Made by a program: the position numbers and the translations under genes
Assembly: GCA_965219165.1 (NCBI GenBank)
Contig: CBDCMW010000002.1
Span: 2,542,001-2,606,000 of the forward strand
DNA length: 64,000 nucleotides
Source of the DNA: Aldehydirespirator sp965219165
GTDB taxonomy: Bacteria; Actinomycetota; Acidimicrobiia; Acidimicrobiales; Aldehydirespiratoraceae
Direction of reading: 5' to 3'
Shown here: piece by piece, positions 25,169 through 34,043 of the stretch
How positions within the stretch are numbered: position 1 is the first letter of the stretch
Layout of the letters: each line of letters opens with the position of its first letter
Notes under the pieces: generated by a model
Told to the model about the DNA's origin: nothing
Seen by the model: only the letters and a program-made list of their open reading frames with translations
The model's database searches: none

Positions 25169-27408
25169 GCGTCGGATCGTCCTCGGCCCGAATAGACGCG
25201 CCGGCCAAGCTCACCGGGGCGGCCGAGTACCCGGGCGACCGGATCGGTGCCGACGCGCTGTGGGCGATGGCGGTGTTCACCGACCAGCCCCACGCCCGCC
25301 TGGTGAGCCTCGACCTCTCGGCCGCGGAGGCCGTCTCCGGCGTGGTGGCCGTGTTCGGCTCGGCTGACATGCCGGTGAACGAGTTCGGGCTCACCATGTT
25401 CGACCATCCGGTGTTCGTCGGTCTCGAGCACACCGGACGCAGCCCCGTGGCCTGCGATGTGTCCCGCTGGGAGGCGGACCGGGTGGCGCTGGTGGTGGCC
25501 GAGACCCCCGAGGCGGCTCGGGCGGGGGCGGCCGCCATCGAGGCACGGTGGGAGCCGCTGCCGGTGCTGGCCGACATCGACCAGTCGCTGGCCTCGGAGA
25601 CGATGATCCACCCCGAGAACGGCATGCCCTCCAACGCCTACTACTCGCTGCGCATCCGCAAGGGGGACATGGCCCAGGGTTGGGCCGATGCCGATGTCGT
25701 GGTCGAGTCCACCTACGAGTTCCCCTACCAGGAGCACGCCTACCTGCAGCCCGAGGCGGGCATGGCCTACATCGACGACGAGGGCCGGGTGACGGTCGAG
25801 GTCGCGGGCCAGTGGACTCACGAGGACCAGGAGCAGATCGCCCACGCCCTCGACCTGCCCGCCGACCGGGTCCGGGTGATCTATCCGGCCATCGGCGGAG
25901 CCTTCGGCGGCCGCGAGGACATATCGATCCAGATCGTGCTGGCATTGGCCGCGGTCAGGCTCCATGAGCGGGGCATCCACCGGCCGGTGGCCACGGTGTG
26001 GTCGCGCGAGGAGTCGATCGTCGGGCACTGCAAGCGCCATCGGGGCCGGATAGTGGCCCGCTGGGGGGCCCGGCGAGACGGCCGCATCACCGCGGTGCAC
26101 AGCACGGCCTGGCTCGACGCGGGCGCCTACAACTTCACCTCCAACAAGGTGGTCGGCAACTGCCATCTGCACCAGGCCGGCCCCTACGAGGTGCCCAACG
26201 CCGAGATCGACAGCCACGCGGTGTACACCAACGCCACACCTGCGGGCGCGTTCCGGGGCTTCGGCGGGCCGCAGGCCGCCTTCGCGGCCGAGAGCCAGAT
26301 CAACAAGCTGGCCGAGGCGCTGGGGATGGATCCGGTGGAGATCCGCCGCATCAACGCGCTGCGAGAGGGCAGCATCGCCATCACCCAGACGGCCATGCCC
26401 GAGGGCGTGACCATGCCCGAGGTGATCGACCACTGCGCCGAGGCCGCCGCGCAGGCCGCCGCCGACGGTAACGGCGCGGCCTTCAGCCCGTTCCCCTCGC
26501 TGCCGCCGGAGCCGTCGGCTCTGCGCCGGGGCCGGGGCTTTGCCTGCTCGTTCAAGAACGTGGGATTCTCGTTCGGCTTCCCCGAGCGCTGCGAGGCCGA
26601 GATCGTGCTCCATGGCAGCGAGGACTCCGACGAGCCCGAGCGAGCCGAGCTGTACCACGCCGGCGCCGAGGTCGGCCAGGGCGCCCACACCGCGCTGGTG
26701 CAGATGGCCGCCGAGGCCACCGGGCTGCACGCGGACCGCATCGAGCACCGGTTCTCCGACACGGCCACCTCCGGCGACGCCGGCTCGGCCTCGGCGTCGA
26801 GGCTCACCTGGATGTCGGGCAACGCGATCCTGGGCGCGGCCGAGGAGGCCGAGAAGGCATGGCGCGACGGCCAGCGACCCGCCGCGGGCCGGTTCCGCTT
26901 CGTTCCTCCCCCCACCGAGGCGCTCGACCCCGCCGGCGGACACTGCGTCCCCAACTTCAGCTACGGATACGTGGCCCAGCATGTGGAGCTCACGGTGGAC
27001 ACCGGCACCGGCCACATCCGAGTCGACCGGGTGGTCAGCGCCCACGACGTGGGCCGGGCCATCAACCCGCAGCTGGTGGTGGGCCAGATCGAGGGCGCGG
27101 TGATCCAGGCTCACGGCTACGCGCTGAGCGAGAACCTCCGCTCGGCCGGAGGCCGGCTGCAGAACATGCGCCTCAGCACCTACTTGATGCCGGGCATCGG
27201 CGACATCCCCACCACCGTCGACAGCGTGGTGCTGGAGCTGGCCGACCCGCTGGGCCCCTGGGGCGCACGAGGCATGGCCGAGATGGGTCTGATCCCCTAC
27301 ACCCCCGCGGTGGTGGCTGCGCTGCACGACGCCACCGGCGTCTGGTTCGACAGCTTCCCGTTGACCCCCGACCGGGTGCTGGCCGGCCTGCGCGGCTCCG
27401 AGGGCTAG
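25165..27408 (+). CDS. Molybdenum hydroxylase catalytic subunit (xanthine dehydrogenase-like)
   Basis: The 747-residue large subunit has the molybdopterin-binding IGGAFGGRED (about residue 240), AGAFRGFGGPQ with the Arg loop of xanthine-oxidase-type active sites, EVGQGAHTALVQ and the end region WGARGMAEMGLIP, which keeps the catalytic Glu. ATG 25165 overlaps the previous stop by 4 nt. With the fused small subunit it forms a complete xanthine dehydrogenase/aldehyde-oxidase type enzyme; purine versus other substrate is not resolved. No XdhC-like cofactor-insertion gene is in the window. It ends convergent to the HIT gene with overlapping stop codons. Confidence 0.9.
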   Translation: MSVGSSSARIDAPAKLTGAAEYPGDRIGADALWAMAVFTDQPHARLVSLDLSAAEAVSGVVAVFGSADMPVNEFGLTMFDHPVFVGLEHTGRSPVACDVSRWEADRVALVVAETPEAARAGAAAIEARWEPLPVLADIDQSLASETMIHPENGMPSNAYYSLRIRKGDMAQGWADADVVVESTYEFPYQEHAYLQPEAGMAYIDDEGRVTVEVAGQWTHEDQEQIAHALDLPADRVRVIYPAIGGAFGGREDISIQIVLALAAVRLHERGIHRPVATVWSREESIVGHCKRHRGRIVARWGARRDGRITAVHSTAWLDAGAYNFTSNKVVGNCHLHQAGPYEVPNAEIDSHAVYTNATPAGAFRGFGGPQAAFAAESQINKLAEALGMDPVEIRRINALREGSIAITQTAMPEGVTMPEVIDHCAEAAAQAAADGNGAAFSPFPSLPPEPSALRRGRGFACSFKNVGFSFGFPERCEAEIVLHGSEDSDEPERAELYHAGAEVGQGAHTALVQMAAEATGLHADRIEHRFSDTATSGDAGSASASRLTWMSGNAILGAAEEAEKAWRDGQRPAAGRFRFVPPPTEALDPAGGHCVPNFSYGYVAQHVELTVDTGTGHIRVDRVVSAHDVGRAINPQLVVGQIEGAVIQAHGYALSENLRSAGGRLQNMRLSTYLMPGIGDIPTTVDSVVLELADPLGPWGARGMAEMGLIPYTPAVVAALHDATGVWFDSFPLTPDRVLAGLRGSEG

Positions 27409-27983
27409 TCGGCCGGGAGGGGCCAGGCGTCTGTCAGGCGCTCCCAGCAGTCCTGGAGGCTCTGGGGCAGGACCCTCACGTCGGCGAGCGCGGTCATGAA
27501 GTTGGTGTCGGAGCGCCAGCGGGGCAGCACGTGGATGTGGACGTGGTCGTAGACGCTGGGTCCGGCACCCTCTCCCAGGTTGACGCCGACGTTCACCCCG
27601 TCGGGAGAGAACGCGGCCTTGACCGCGGCGACGGCGTCGTGGACGGTGTCCCACAGCTCGTGGCGCTCGTCGCGGTCCAGACCCTCGAGATCGGGAACGG
27701 CCCGGTAGGGCAGGATCAGCAGGTGTCCCGTGGAGTACGGGTAGCGGTTCAAAATCGCGAACACCAGCTCGCCGCGGTGCACGATGTGGGTCTTGTCGTC
27801 GGGCAGGCCCGAGTTGAGGATGGCCTCGAACAGGCTCTGGCCCTCCCCGCCGTCGGGTCCGGTCCCGGCTCCGGGGACCGTGCCCGGGATGGTGCCCGAC
27901 GAGTCGGCGATGCCCGCTGCGGCCGCCTCCCGGTCGGCCATCATGGCGGGTATCCGCCAGCCGGCCCAGAGACGCTCGACCAT
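27405..27983 (-). CDS. HIT-domain protein (Ap4A phosphorylase-like)
   Basis: The 192-residue protein carries the histidine triad HVHIHVLPRW and the upstream LNRYPYSTGHLLILPYR strand motif. An Ala/Gly/Pro-rich stretch of about 35 residues precedes the domain. In mycobacteria the gene after thrS encodes the HIT-type Ap4A phosphorylase, and here too it starts one base after the thrS stop (ATG 27983). Degrading Ap4A, a side product of aminoacyl-tRNA synthetases, fits this pairing. The frame is open further upstream but only inside thrS. Confidence 0.88.
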   Translation of the reverse strand: MVERLWAGWRIPAMMADREAAAAGIADSSGTIPGTVPGAGTGPDGGEGQSLFEAILNSGLPDDKTHIVHRGELVFAILNRYPYSTGHLLILPYRAVPDLEGLDRDERHELWDTVHDAVAAVKAAFSPDGVNVGVNLGEGAGPSVYDHVHIHVLPRWRSDTNFMTALADVRVLPQSLQDCWERLTDAWPLPAD

Positions 27984-27984
27984 G

Positions 27985-30024
27985 TCAGGTCCGGGCCTCG
28001 ACCTCGCTGGCGAGGCGGGCCACGAAGGCGTCGAGCGGGACGTCTCTGTCGGGGCTCTTGCTGCCGCGGGCGTTGACCCCCACGGTGCGGTTGGCAGCGT
28101 CGTCGTCACCCACTACCAGCACGTAGGGAACCTTGGCCACCTTGGCGTTGCGGACTCGCTTGCCCAGGGGCTCCTCCGCGGGGCTCGTGTCAGCACGGAA
28201 GCCTTGAGACTTCAGAGCGTCGGCCACCTCCGCGGCGTAGCCGGCGTGGGCCGCGGCCACGGGCAGAACCCGCGCCTGCACCGGCGCCAGCCAGGCCGGG
28301 AAGGCTCCGGCGTAGTGCTCGACCAGCACCCCGAAGAAGCGCTCCACCGAGCCGAACAGGGCCCGGTGGATCATCACCGGGCGGGGCCGGGAGCCGTCCG
28401 AGGCCACGTACTCGAGGCCGAAGCGTTCCGGCAGGTTGAAGTCCACCTGGATGGTGGACAGCTGCCACGACCGGCCGATGGCGTCGCGCACGTCCACATC
28501 GATCTTGGGGCCGTAGAAGGCGCCGCCCCCCTCGTCGGTCTCGTAGTCGAGCCCGGCCGCCTCCAGCGCGGCCCGCAAACCCTCGGTGGCGTCCTCCCAC
28601 AGCGACTCCTCCCCCACCGACTTCTCGGTGGGGCGGGTCGAGAGCTTGGCCTGGAACTCGGTGAAGCCGAAGGCGCTCAGCACGCTCAGCACGAACTCCA
28701 GCAGCGACGCAAGCTCGGCCGCGATGTCCTGGCGAGTGCAGAAGATGTGGCTGTCGTCCACGGTGAATCCCCGGGTGCGCATCAGGCCGTGCACCGCACC
28801 CGACAGCTCGTAGCGGTAGACGGTGCCCAACTCGAACAGCCGCATCGGCAGTTCCCGATAGCTGCGCTGAGCCGAGCGGTAGATCATCACATGGAACGGG
28901 CAGTTCATCGGCTTGGGGTAGTAGGCCGCGCCGTCCACCTCCATGGGCGGGTACATGCTCTCGGCGAAGAAGTCGAGATGACCCGAGGTCTCCCACAGCA
29001 CCGACTTGGCCAGATGCGGCGAGAACACGAACTCGTAGCCGCCGTCGGTGTGCCGCTGGCGGGAGTAGTCCTCCATCAGGGTGCGCACCAACGCCCCCTT
29101 GGGGTGCCACACCGCCAGTCCCGGTCCCAGCTCCGCGGGCCATGACACCAGATCGAGCTCCGCGGCGAGGCGCCGGTGGTCGCGCCGCTCAGCCTCGGCC
29201 AGGCGGTGCAGATGGGCGGCGAGCTCCTTGCGGCTGGACCACGCCGTGCCGTAGATGCGCTGCAGCATCGGGTTGCGCTCGCTGCCCCGCCAGTAGGCCC
29301 CGCTGACCCGCTGCAGGGCGAAGTGGCCGAGCCGGCCGGTGGAGGGCACGTGGGGGCCGAGGCACAGGTCCACAAAGCCGCCGGTGTCGCCGCTTCCGGC
29401 GCCGTTGCGGTAGCAGCTCACGGCGCCGCCGGTGGACGTTTCGGTGGCCAGGTCGCTGGTCGCTTTGGCGGGGGCCTCGATGGACGGAGCGGCGGAATCG
29501 GAGTCGGCGGAGCCGGACGCGCCCAGGGCTACGGCCTCGATGATCTCTCGCTTGTAGCGGTGCTCGGAGAACAACTCCAGCGCCTCGGCCGCGTCGACCT
29601 CCACGCGCACGAACGGCTGGTCCTCAGCGATGATCTCGCGCATGCGGGCCTCGATGCGCTCCAGGTCGGCGTCGGTGAAGGTGCCGCCGCCGGGTAGCTC
29701 GAAGTCGTAGTAGAAGCCATGCTCGATGGGCGGGCCAATAGCGAACGTGGCGCCCGGGTACAGGTCGAGCACCGCCTGGGCCAGCACGTGCGCGGTGGAA
29801 TGGCGGATCGTGTGCAACCCTCGGGGCGACGACGCGGTGACGATCTCCACCGCCGACCCGTCAACAAGGGGCACGGCCAAGTCCTTCTCGGCCCCGTCAA
29901 CCACTGCGACCACCGCGTCGGCGGCCAGGCGCGGGCCGATGGCCGAGGCCAGGTCCGAACCGTTGGAACCTTCTGCCAGCTCCCGCCGCGAGCCGTCAGG
30001 AAGCGACACCGAGATCGAAGACAT
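27985..30024 (-). CDS. thrS: Threonine--tRNA ligase
   Basis: The 679-residue enzyme has an N-terminal TGS domain, the editing domain with HSTAHVLAQAV (His-x3-His) and CLGPHVPSTG, the class II catalytic core with KPMNCPFHVMIYRS, and a C-terminal anticodon-binding domain from about residue 575. A low-complexity, Ala/Ser/Thr-rich insertion of about 35 residues breaks the editing domain near residues 165-205. ATG 30024 lies 8 nt after a TAGCCT -10 box on the minus strand, so the mRNA may be leaderless. The HIT gene follows directly. Confidence 0.96.
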   Translation of the reverse strand: MSSISVSLPDGSRRELAEGSNGSDLASAIGPRLAADAVVAVVDGAEKDLAVPLVDGSAVEIVTASSPRGLHTIRHSTAHVLAQAVLDLYPGATFAIGPPIEHGFYYDFELPGGGTFTDADLERIEARMREIIAEDQPFVRVEVDAAEALELFSEHRYKREIIEAVALGASGSADSDSAAPSIEAPAKATSDLATETSTGGAVSCYRNGAGSGDTGGFVDLCLGPHVPSTGRLGHFALQRVSGAYWRGSERNPMLQRIYGTAWSSRKELAAHLHRLAEAERRDHRRLAAELDLVSWPAELGPGLAVWHPKGALVRTLMEDYSRQRHTDGGYEFVFSPHLAKSVLWETSGHLDFFAESMYPPMEVDGAAYYPKPMNCPFHVMIYRSAQRSYRELPMRLFELGTVYRYELSGAVHGLMRTRGFTVDDSHIFCTRQDIAAELASLLEFVLSVLSAFGFTEFQAKLSTRPTEKSVGEESLWEDATEGLRAALEAAGLDYETDEGGGAFYGPKIDVDVRDAIGRSWQLSTIQVDFNLPERFGLEYVASDGSRPRPVMIHRALFGSVERFFGVLVEHYAGAFPAWLAPVQARVLPVAAAHAGYAAEVADALKSQGFRADTSPAEEPLGKRVRNAKVAKVPYVLVVGDDDAANRTVGVNARGSKSPDRDVPLDAFVARLASEVEART

Positions 30025-30032
30025 CGCCTCCG

Positions 30033-30083
30033 AGGCTACCGCTGCCCTCAAGCCTGGACGCCCGCAGCGCCGCTAGGTAGCCT
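30033..30083. promoter_or_regulatory. Divergent -10 boxes for thrS and the membrane-protein gene
   Basis: On the minus strand TAGCCT (30033-30038) ends 8 nt before the thrS ATG. On the plus strand TAGCCT (30078-30083) ends 6 nt before GTG 30090. Both positions fit leaderless transcription, and the two start points are about 65 bp apart. Confidence 0.5.
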
Positions 30084-30089
30084 CGGGTT

Positions 30090-30908
30090 GTGAGGTCCAT
30101 GTCGGAACAGCTGAACGAAGACACGCACTCGCCGCGCTGGTCCAACGGCCGCTTAATCGGCCCGCGCGACGACCGGGTTGCGGCGGTTTTGCTCATCTCG
30201 GGTTGCACTCTCATTGCGGCAGGAATGTGGCTCGTAGGCCAAAGCGTCCAGGCGTCGTACGGTCCGGCCAACCCGGGCGGATATGGATGGATGCTGGTCG
30301 GACTGCTAGCCGTGACGACCGCTCTCAGCGCACGATGGGCTGTCGTGCGCTTGAGCGCCCGAGGACGCGATCCGGCATCACTCTGGTTCATGGTGCCCCG
30401 CCCGCCGGACGGGGGCCGAGACTATGCGCCAGAGAACCGTGCGCAGCGAAGGATGATGATCGGCGGCGGTCTAGTGGGGATTGCACTGTGCATGAGCGGC
30501 GGCTTCGTTCTTGAGCAGTTCAGCGACCACTTCGGAGGAGGCTGGGGTCAGTTGTTGAACCTCGGACTTGTTTCCGCGGTGATCATCTCGTTCATCATCT
30601 GGACTCGCCGCCACGTTTCGGCCCGCATCCCGATCACCCACAGGGTGAAACCCGTCAGCGACCCAGCGGCGACCGCGGCTGCCGTTGTGGGATCCTTGCT
30701 GGGCATCGCGACCTTCTGGACCGCAGGACTCTTCGCAGTACCGATAGCCGTCGACGCGTGGTGGCCACATGACGCGGCGTCACCGACTTGCGCAGCAGGC
30801 GTCACTGGGCTCGCGGCCGCCACGTTCCGGTTGCGGGCTCTAGCCCGCCGCCAGGCCCGCGGTCAAGCCGCCCCTGCAATGGCGGACCAAGCGCAGTCGC
30901 CGCCTTAG
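30090..30908 (+). CDS. Integral membrane protein of unknown function
   Basis: The 272-residue protein has a polar N-terminus of about 30 residues and about six hydrophobic segments (roughly residues 31-50, 65-82, 122-142, 152-170, 192-215 and 228-243), with a basic, cytoplasmic-like C-terminal tail. No known domain or catalytic motif is visible. GTG 30090 is favoured by the -10 box 6 nt upstream; ATG 30099 is also possible. Its divergent position to thrS gives no functional hint. Confidence 0.65.
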   Translation: MRSMSEQLNEDTHSPRWSNGRLIGPRDDRVAAVLLISGCTLIAAGMWLVGQSVQASYGPANPGGYGWMLVGLLAVTTALSARWAVVRLSARGRDPASLWFMVPRPPDGGRDYAPENRAQRRMMIGGGLVGIALCMSGGFVLEQFSDHFGGGWGQLLNLGLVSAVIISFIIWTRRHVSARIPITHRVKPVSDPAATAAAVVGSLLGIATFWTAGLFAVPIAVDAWWPHDAASPTCAAGVTGLAAATFRLRALARRQARGQAAPAMADQAQSPP

Positions 30909-30956
30909 CCCAGCGCGACCACGGTGCTACGCCCCCAACTGTCGGCGGTCTGACAT

Positions 30957-32111
30957 TCATTTCAATTCATGCACCGAGCTGTAGAGGGAAACGCCTAGAA
31001 GGGTGGCGGCGGCGTGCACGGGGCGGCCGGAGTGGGCGGCGGCGTCCACGGCGGCCACGGCGCCGGGGACGTCCAGGTCGTCGTCGAGGCGCTGACGCAC
31101 CTCGTACAGGAGGTCCGCCTCGCCGCCGTCAGCGGTGCCGGCCTCCCGCCACAGGGCCAGGCGGCGCTCGGCCTCGTCCAGCAGACCCTCGTGCCAGGGC
31201 CACGGCGTGCGGTAGTGCTGCGACATCAGGGCCAGGCGGATCGCCACGGGCTCGTGACTGCGGCGCAGCTCGTGCACGAACACCAGGTTCCCCAGCGACT
31301 TCGACATCTTGGACCCCTGGTAGTGCACCAGCGCCTGATGCAGCCACAGGCGGGCGAACGGCTTGCCGGTCACCGCCTCGGACTGGGCTCGCTCGCACTC
31401 GTGGTGCGGATAGAGCAGGTCCGCTCCCCCGCCGTGCAGGTCGATGGTCTCGCCCAGCTCGCGCAGCGCCAGCGTCGAGCACTCCACATGCCAGCCCGGC
31501 CGCCCCGGTCCCCAGCGCGACTCCCAGGAGGGCTCGCCGGGGAGGGCCCGCTGCCACAGCACGAAGTCGAGAGGATCCTGTTTGGCAGGGTCGTCAGGAT
31601 CGTCGCGCCACTGCCGGGCCAGCTCGATCATGCGGTCACGCCCGAACCCCGACAGCGTTCCGAAGCCGTCGAAGGCCTGCGTGTCGAAGTACACGCTGCC
31701 GCCCGCGCAGTACGCGAAGCCCCGCTCCAGGGCTTCGTGGATGAAGCCTCGGATGTCGGGTATGGCCGAAGTAGCCCTGGGCTCGGAGGCCGGAGGCAGC
31801 GTGTTCAGCGCGGCCATGTCGTCGTCGAAGCGGGCCGTCTGCGCGAACGCCAGGTCGAGGTAGTGGACTCCACGGCGGTCGGCTGCGGCCAGGATGTCGT
31901 CGTCCACGTCGGTGATGTTGCGCACGCAGCGGGTCTCGCGGCCCATGTCCCGCAGGCGGCGCTGCAGCACGTCGTAGGTGATGTAGGTGGCGGCGTGCCC
32001 CAGGTGAGTGGCGTCATAGGGTGTGATGCCGCACACGTACATGCGCACCACCGGCGGAGCATCGAAGTCCACCACCGAGCCCCGAGCCGTGTCGTAGAGC
32101 CGCAAGGTCAC
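30957..32111 (-). CDS. mshC: Mycothiol synthesis ligase MshC
   Basis: The 384-residue protein resembles cysteinyl-tRNA synthetase but carries the MshC-specific MYVCGITPYDATHLGHAATY region, here with the zinc-binding Cys and HLGH motif. It also has GWHVECSTLALRELG, YPHHECERAQSEA and KMSKSLGNLV. It joins cysteine to glucosaminyl-inositol in mycothiol synthesis, the third step of the pathway and specific to Actinomycetota. It is slightly shorter than mycobacterial MshC at the C-terminus. The GTG at 32111 overlaps the stop of a 22-codon upstream frame that copies the gene's own beginning (see 32108-32176). The rest of the mycothiol pathway is outside the window. Confidence 0.92.
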   Translation of the reverse strand: MTLRLYDTARGSVVDFDAPPVVRMYVCGITPYDATHLGHAATYITYDVLQRRLRDMGRETRCVRNITDVDDDILAAADRRGVHYLDLAFAQTARFDDDMAALNTLPPASEPRATSAIPDIRGFIHEALERGFAYCAGGSVYFDTQAFDGFGTLSGFGRDRMIELARQWRDDPDDPAKQDPLDFVLWQRALPGEPSWESRWGPGRPGWHVECSTLALRELGETIDLHGGGADLLYPHHECERAQSEAVTGKPFARLWLHQALVHYQGSKMSKSLGNLVFVHELRRSHEPVAIRLALMSQHYRTPWPWHEGLLDEAERRLALWREAGTADGGEADLLYEVRQRLDDDLDVPGAVAAVDAAAHSGRPVHAAATLLGVSLYSSVHELK

Positions 32112-32176
32112 GCTGGGCTGTCCAGAGGTCGAGCCGAGCGGGCCACCGCGCCCCGGGCTGTGTCGTAGAGCCGCAC
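32108..32176 (-). other. 22-codon upstream ORF, partial duplicate of the mshC start
   Basis: GTG 32176 opens a frame VRLYDTARGAVAR... that repeats the real N-terminal RLYDTARGSV of mshC 71 bp downstream, in a different frame. It ends at TGA 32108-32110, overlapping the mshC GTG in GTGA. A -10 box ends 6 nt before GTG 32176, so this was probably the original leaderless start of mshC, and mshC may now be translated by coupling. Confidence 0.55.
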
Positions 32177-32182
32177 GATCTC

Positions 32183-32192
32183 ACGGTACCGT
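32183..32192. promoter_or_regulatory. Palindromic divergent promoter of mshC and fabI
   Basis: The 10-bp palindrome ACGGTACCGT contains TACCGT on both strands. The plus-strand box (32187-32192) ends 8 nt before GTG 32201 of fabI; the minus-strand box (32183-32188) ends 6 nt before GTG 32176. The two -10 boxes overlap, so the two polymerases would compete for one site. Confidence 0.6.
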
Positions 32193-32200
32193 TGCGGGCC

Positions 32201-32968
32201 GTGGGCCTACTTGACGGCAAGCGCATTGTGATCACCGGAGTACTGACCGACGCCTCAATCGCTTTCGGCGCCGCCGAACTCGCCCTGGCCGAGGGCGCCG
32301 AGATCCTGCTCACCGGTGCCGGCCGGGGAATGCGGCTCACGCAGCGCACGGCCCGCAAGCTCGGCGACGGCATCGACGTCACGGAGTTCGACGTAACCGA
32401 ACCGTCCCACGCGGGCGCCCTGCGCGACCACCTGGCAAGCAGCTGGGGACAGGTGGACGGCGCGCTCCACGCCATCGGGTTCGCTCCCGAGATCTGTCTG
32501 GGCGGCTCGTTCATGGACGCCACCTGGGAAGACGTCAGGGTGGCCCTGGAGATCTCCACCTACTCGCTCAAGATGCTCGCCGACGCCGTCGCCCCGCTCA
32601 TGCCGGCCGGCAGCTCGATCGTGGGCCTGGACTTCGACGCTACGAGGGCCTGGCCCTACTACGACTGGATGGGCGTGGCCAAGGCCGGCCTCGAGTCCAC
32701 CTGCCGGTATCTGGCCCGCTACCTGGGGCCGCAAGGCATCAGGGTCAACCTGGTGTCGGCGGGTCCGGTGAGGACCATGGCCGCCCGCTCGATCCCCGGG
32801 TTCTCCGAGTTCGAGGACGCTTGGTCCCAGCGGGCGCCGCTTGGCTGGAGCGTCACCGACCCGTCCGCAGTGTCGCGCACGATCGTGGCGATGCTCAGCG
32901 ACTGGCTGCCGGCCACCACCGGATCGATCGTCCAAGCCGACGGCGGCTACCACGCCATCGGCGCGTAA
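32201..32968 (+). CDS. fabI: Enoyl-ACP reductase, InhA type
   Basis: The 255-residue protein begins GLLDGKRIVITGVLTDASIA, the family N-terminus with the NADH-binding Gly/Ser pattern. It has HAIGFAP, the catalytic Tyr-x6-Lys in YYDWMGVAKAGLES, and the C-terminal GSIVQADGGYHAIG. It is close to mycobacterial InhA and should perform the last reduction of fatty-acid elongation. GTG 32201 is chosen over the TTG at 32192 because the -10 box ends 8 nt upstream and the family starts here. Confidence 0.93.
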   Translation: MGLLDGKRIVITGVLTDASIAFGAAELALAEGAEILLTGAGRGMRLTQRTARKLGDGIDVTEFDVTEPSHAGALRDHLASSWGQVDGALHAIGFAPEICLGGSFMDATWEDVRVALEISTYSLKMLADAVAPLMPAGSSIVGLDFDATRAWPYYDWMGVAKAGLESTCRYLARYLGPQGIRVNLVSAGPVRTMAARSIPGFSEFEDAWSQRAPLGWSVTDPSAVSRTIVAMLSDWLPATTGSIVQADGGYHAIGA

Positions 32969-32984
32969 CACCGCGCTCGGACGC

Positions 32985-34043
32985 TCAGGCGCCGTTGTCG
33001 TCGGTCTCGTCGAAGATGTCGCCCACCAACGCCTCGAGAACGTCCTCGAGAGTGACGACTCCCAGCATCTTGCCGGCCTCGTTTCGCACCAGAGCCATGT
33101 GCACCCGCGACCGGCGCATGTAGAGCAGCAGGTCGCGGCCGGCCATGTCGGGGCTCACCACCCGCATGCGGCGGAGCAGCTCGAGCGGCACCGGATCGTG
33201 CCGGGCCTCGGTCGGCATGCGGAGCAGGTCCTTGGCGTGCACGAACCCCAGCACGTCGTCGGGCTCGGATCCCCATACCGGCACGCGGGTGTGGCCGCTG
33301 GAAGCCACCACATCCTCGAGACGGGCCACCGACGCGCCCCGAGGCACCGACGCCAGCCGGTCAGGGGGCACCATCATCGATCCCGCCGACCGGACGCGGA
33401 ACCCCAGCGCGCCCGACAGCAGCTCGTGCTCGGTGGACTCGATCACACCCTCCTCGCGGGCACCCGCCAGCAGCGTGTGGAACTCGTTGATGGTGAGGGC
33501 GGTGTTGATCTCGTCCACCGGCTTCATGCCCATCAGGCGCACGATGCCCGCCGACACCATGTTGAGGGACCAGATGACCGGCTTGAACACCGCGCCGTAG
33601 ATCCGCATCGCCGGAGCGAGCAGCCTCGCGGCCGACTCGGGGAGGGCGATGGCGATGTTCTTGGGGACCATCTCGCCCACCACCACATGCAGCGTGGTCA
33701 CCACGAACAGCGCCACCGCGAACGAGATCGTGTGCAGCACGCCCGAGGGGACCTCGGCAACAAGCTCGATGACCGGCTCGACCAGGTGGGCGATGGCCGG
33801 CTCGGCCACATATCCCAGCACCAGCGAGGCCATGGTGATTCCGAGCTGGGCCCCCGCGAGCTGGGTCTGCAGGTCGCGCGCCGCGGCCAACGCGAGCCCG
33901 CTGCGCCGGTCCCCGCCGGCCGCGGCCGCCTCGAGGCGAACGGCACGGGCCGCGACCAGCGCGAACTCGGCCGCCACGAAGAAGGCGTTGGCCCCCAGCA
34001 TCACCACCGCGGCCGCCAGGGCCACGATTGCGCCCGAACTCAC
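32985..34043 (-). CDS. CNNM/CorC-type transporter-associated protein 2
   Basis: The 352-residue protein has an N-terminal DUF21 (CNNM) transmembrane domain with about four helices (GANAFFVAAEFALVAAR, QLAGAQLGITMASLVLGYVAEP, VVGEMVPKNIA) and a pair of CBS domains from about residue 205 (MMVPPDRLASVPRG, VVTLEDVLEALVGDIFDE). It lacks the C-terminal CorC/HlyC domain found in its neighbour. The family is linked to magnesium/cobalt export or membrane stability. GTG 34043 lies in the first copy of a 35-bp tandem duplication. It is the second gene of a two-gene unit. Confidence 0.88.
   Translation of the reverse strand: MSSGAIVALAAAVVMLGANAFFVAAEFALVAARAVRLEAAAAGGDRRSGLALAAARDLQTQLAGAQLGITMASLVLGYVAEPAIAHLVEPVIELVAEVPSGVLHTISFAVALFVVTTLHVVVGEMVPKNIAIALPESAARLLAPAMRIYGAVFKPVIWSLNMVSAGIVRLMGMKPVDEINTALTINEFHTLLAGAREEGVIESTEHELLSGALGFRVRSAGSMMVPPDRLASVPRGASVARLEDVVASSGHTRVPVWGSEPDDVLGFVHAKDLLRMPTEARHDPVPLELLRRMRVVSPDMAGRDLLLYMRRSRVHMALVRNEAGKMLGVVTLEDVLEALVGDIFDETDDNGA

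Noticed and set aside
25096..27654. An 852-codon minus-strand open frame over the molybdenum hydroxylase
   Set aside because: It is a GC-skew shadow: the plus strand has all molybdopterin and cofactor motifs, while the minus product is Arg/Gly/His-rich with no domain.
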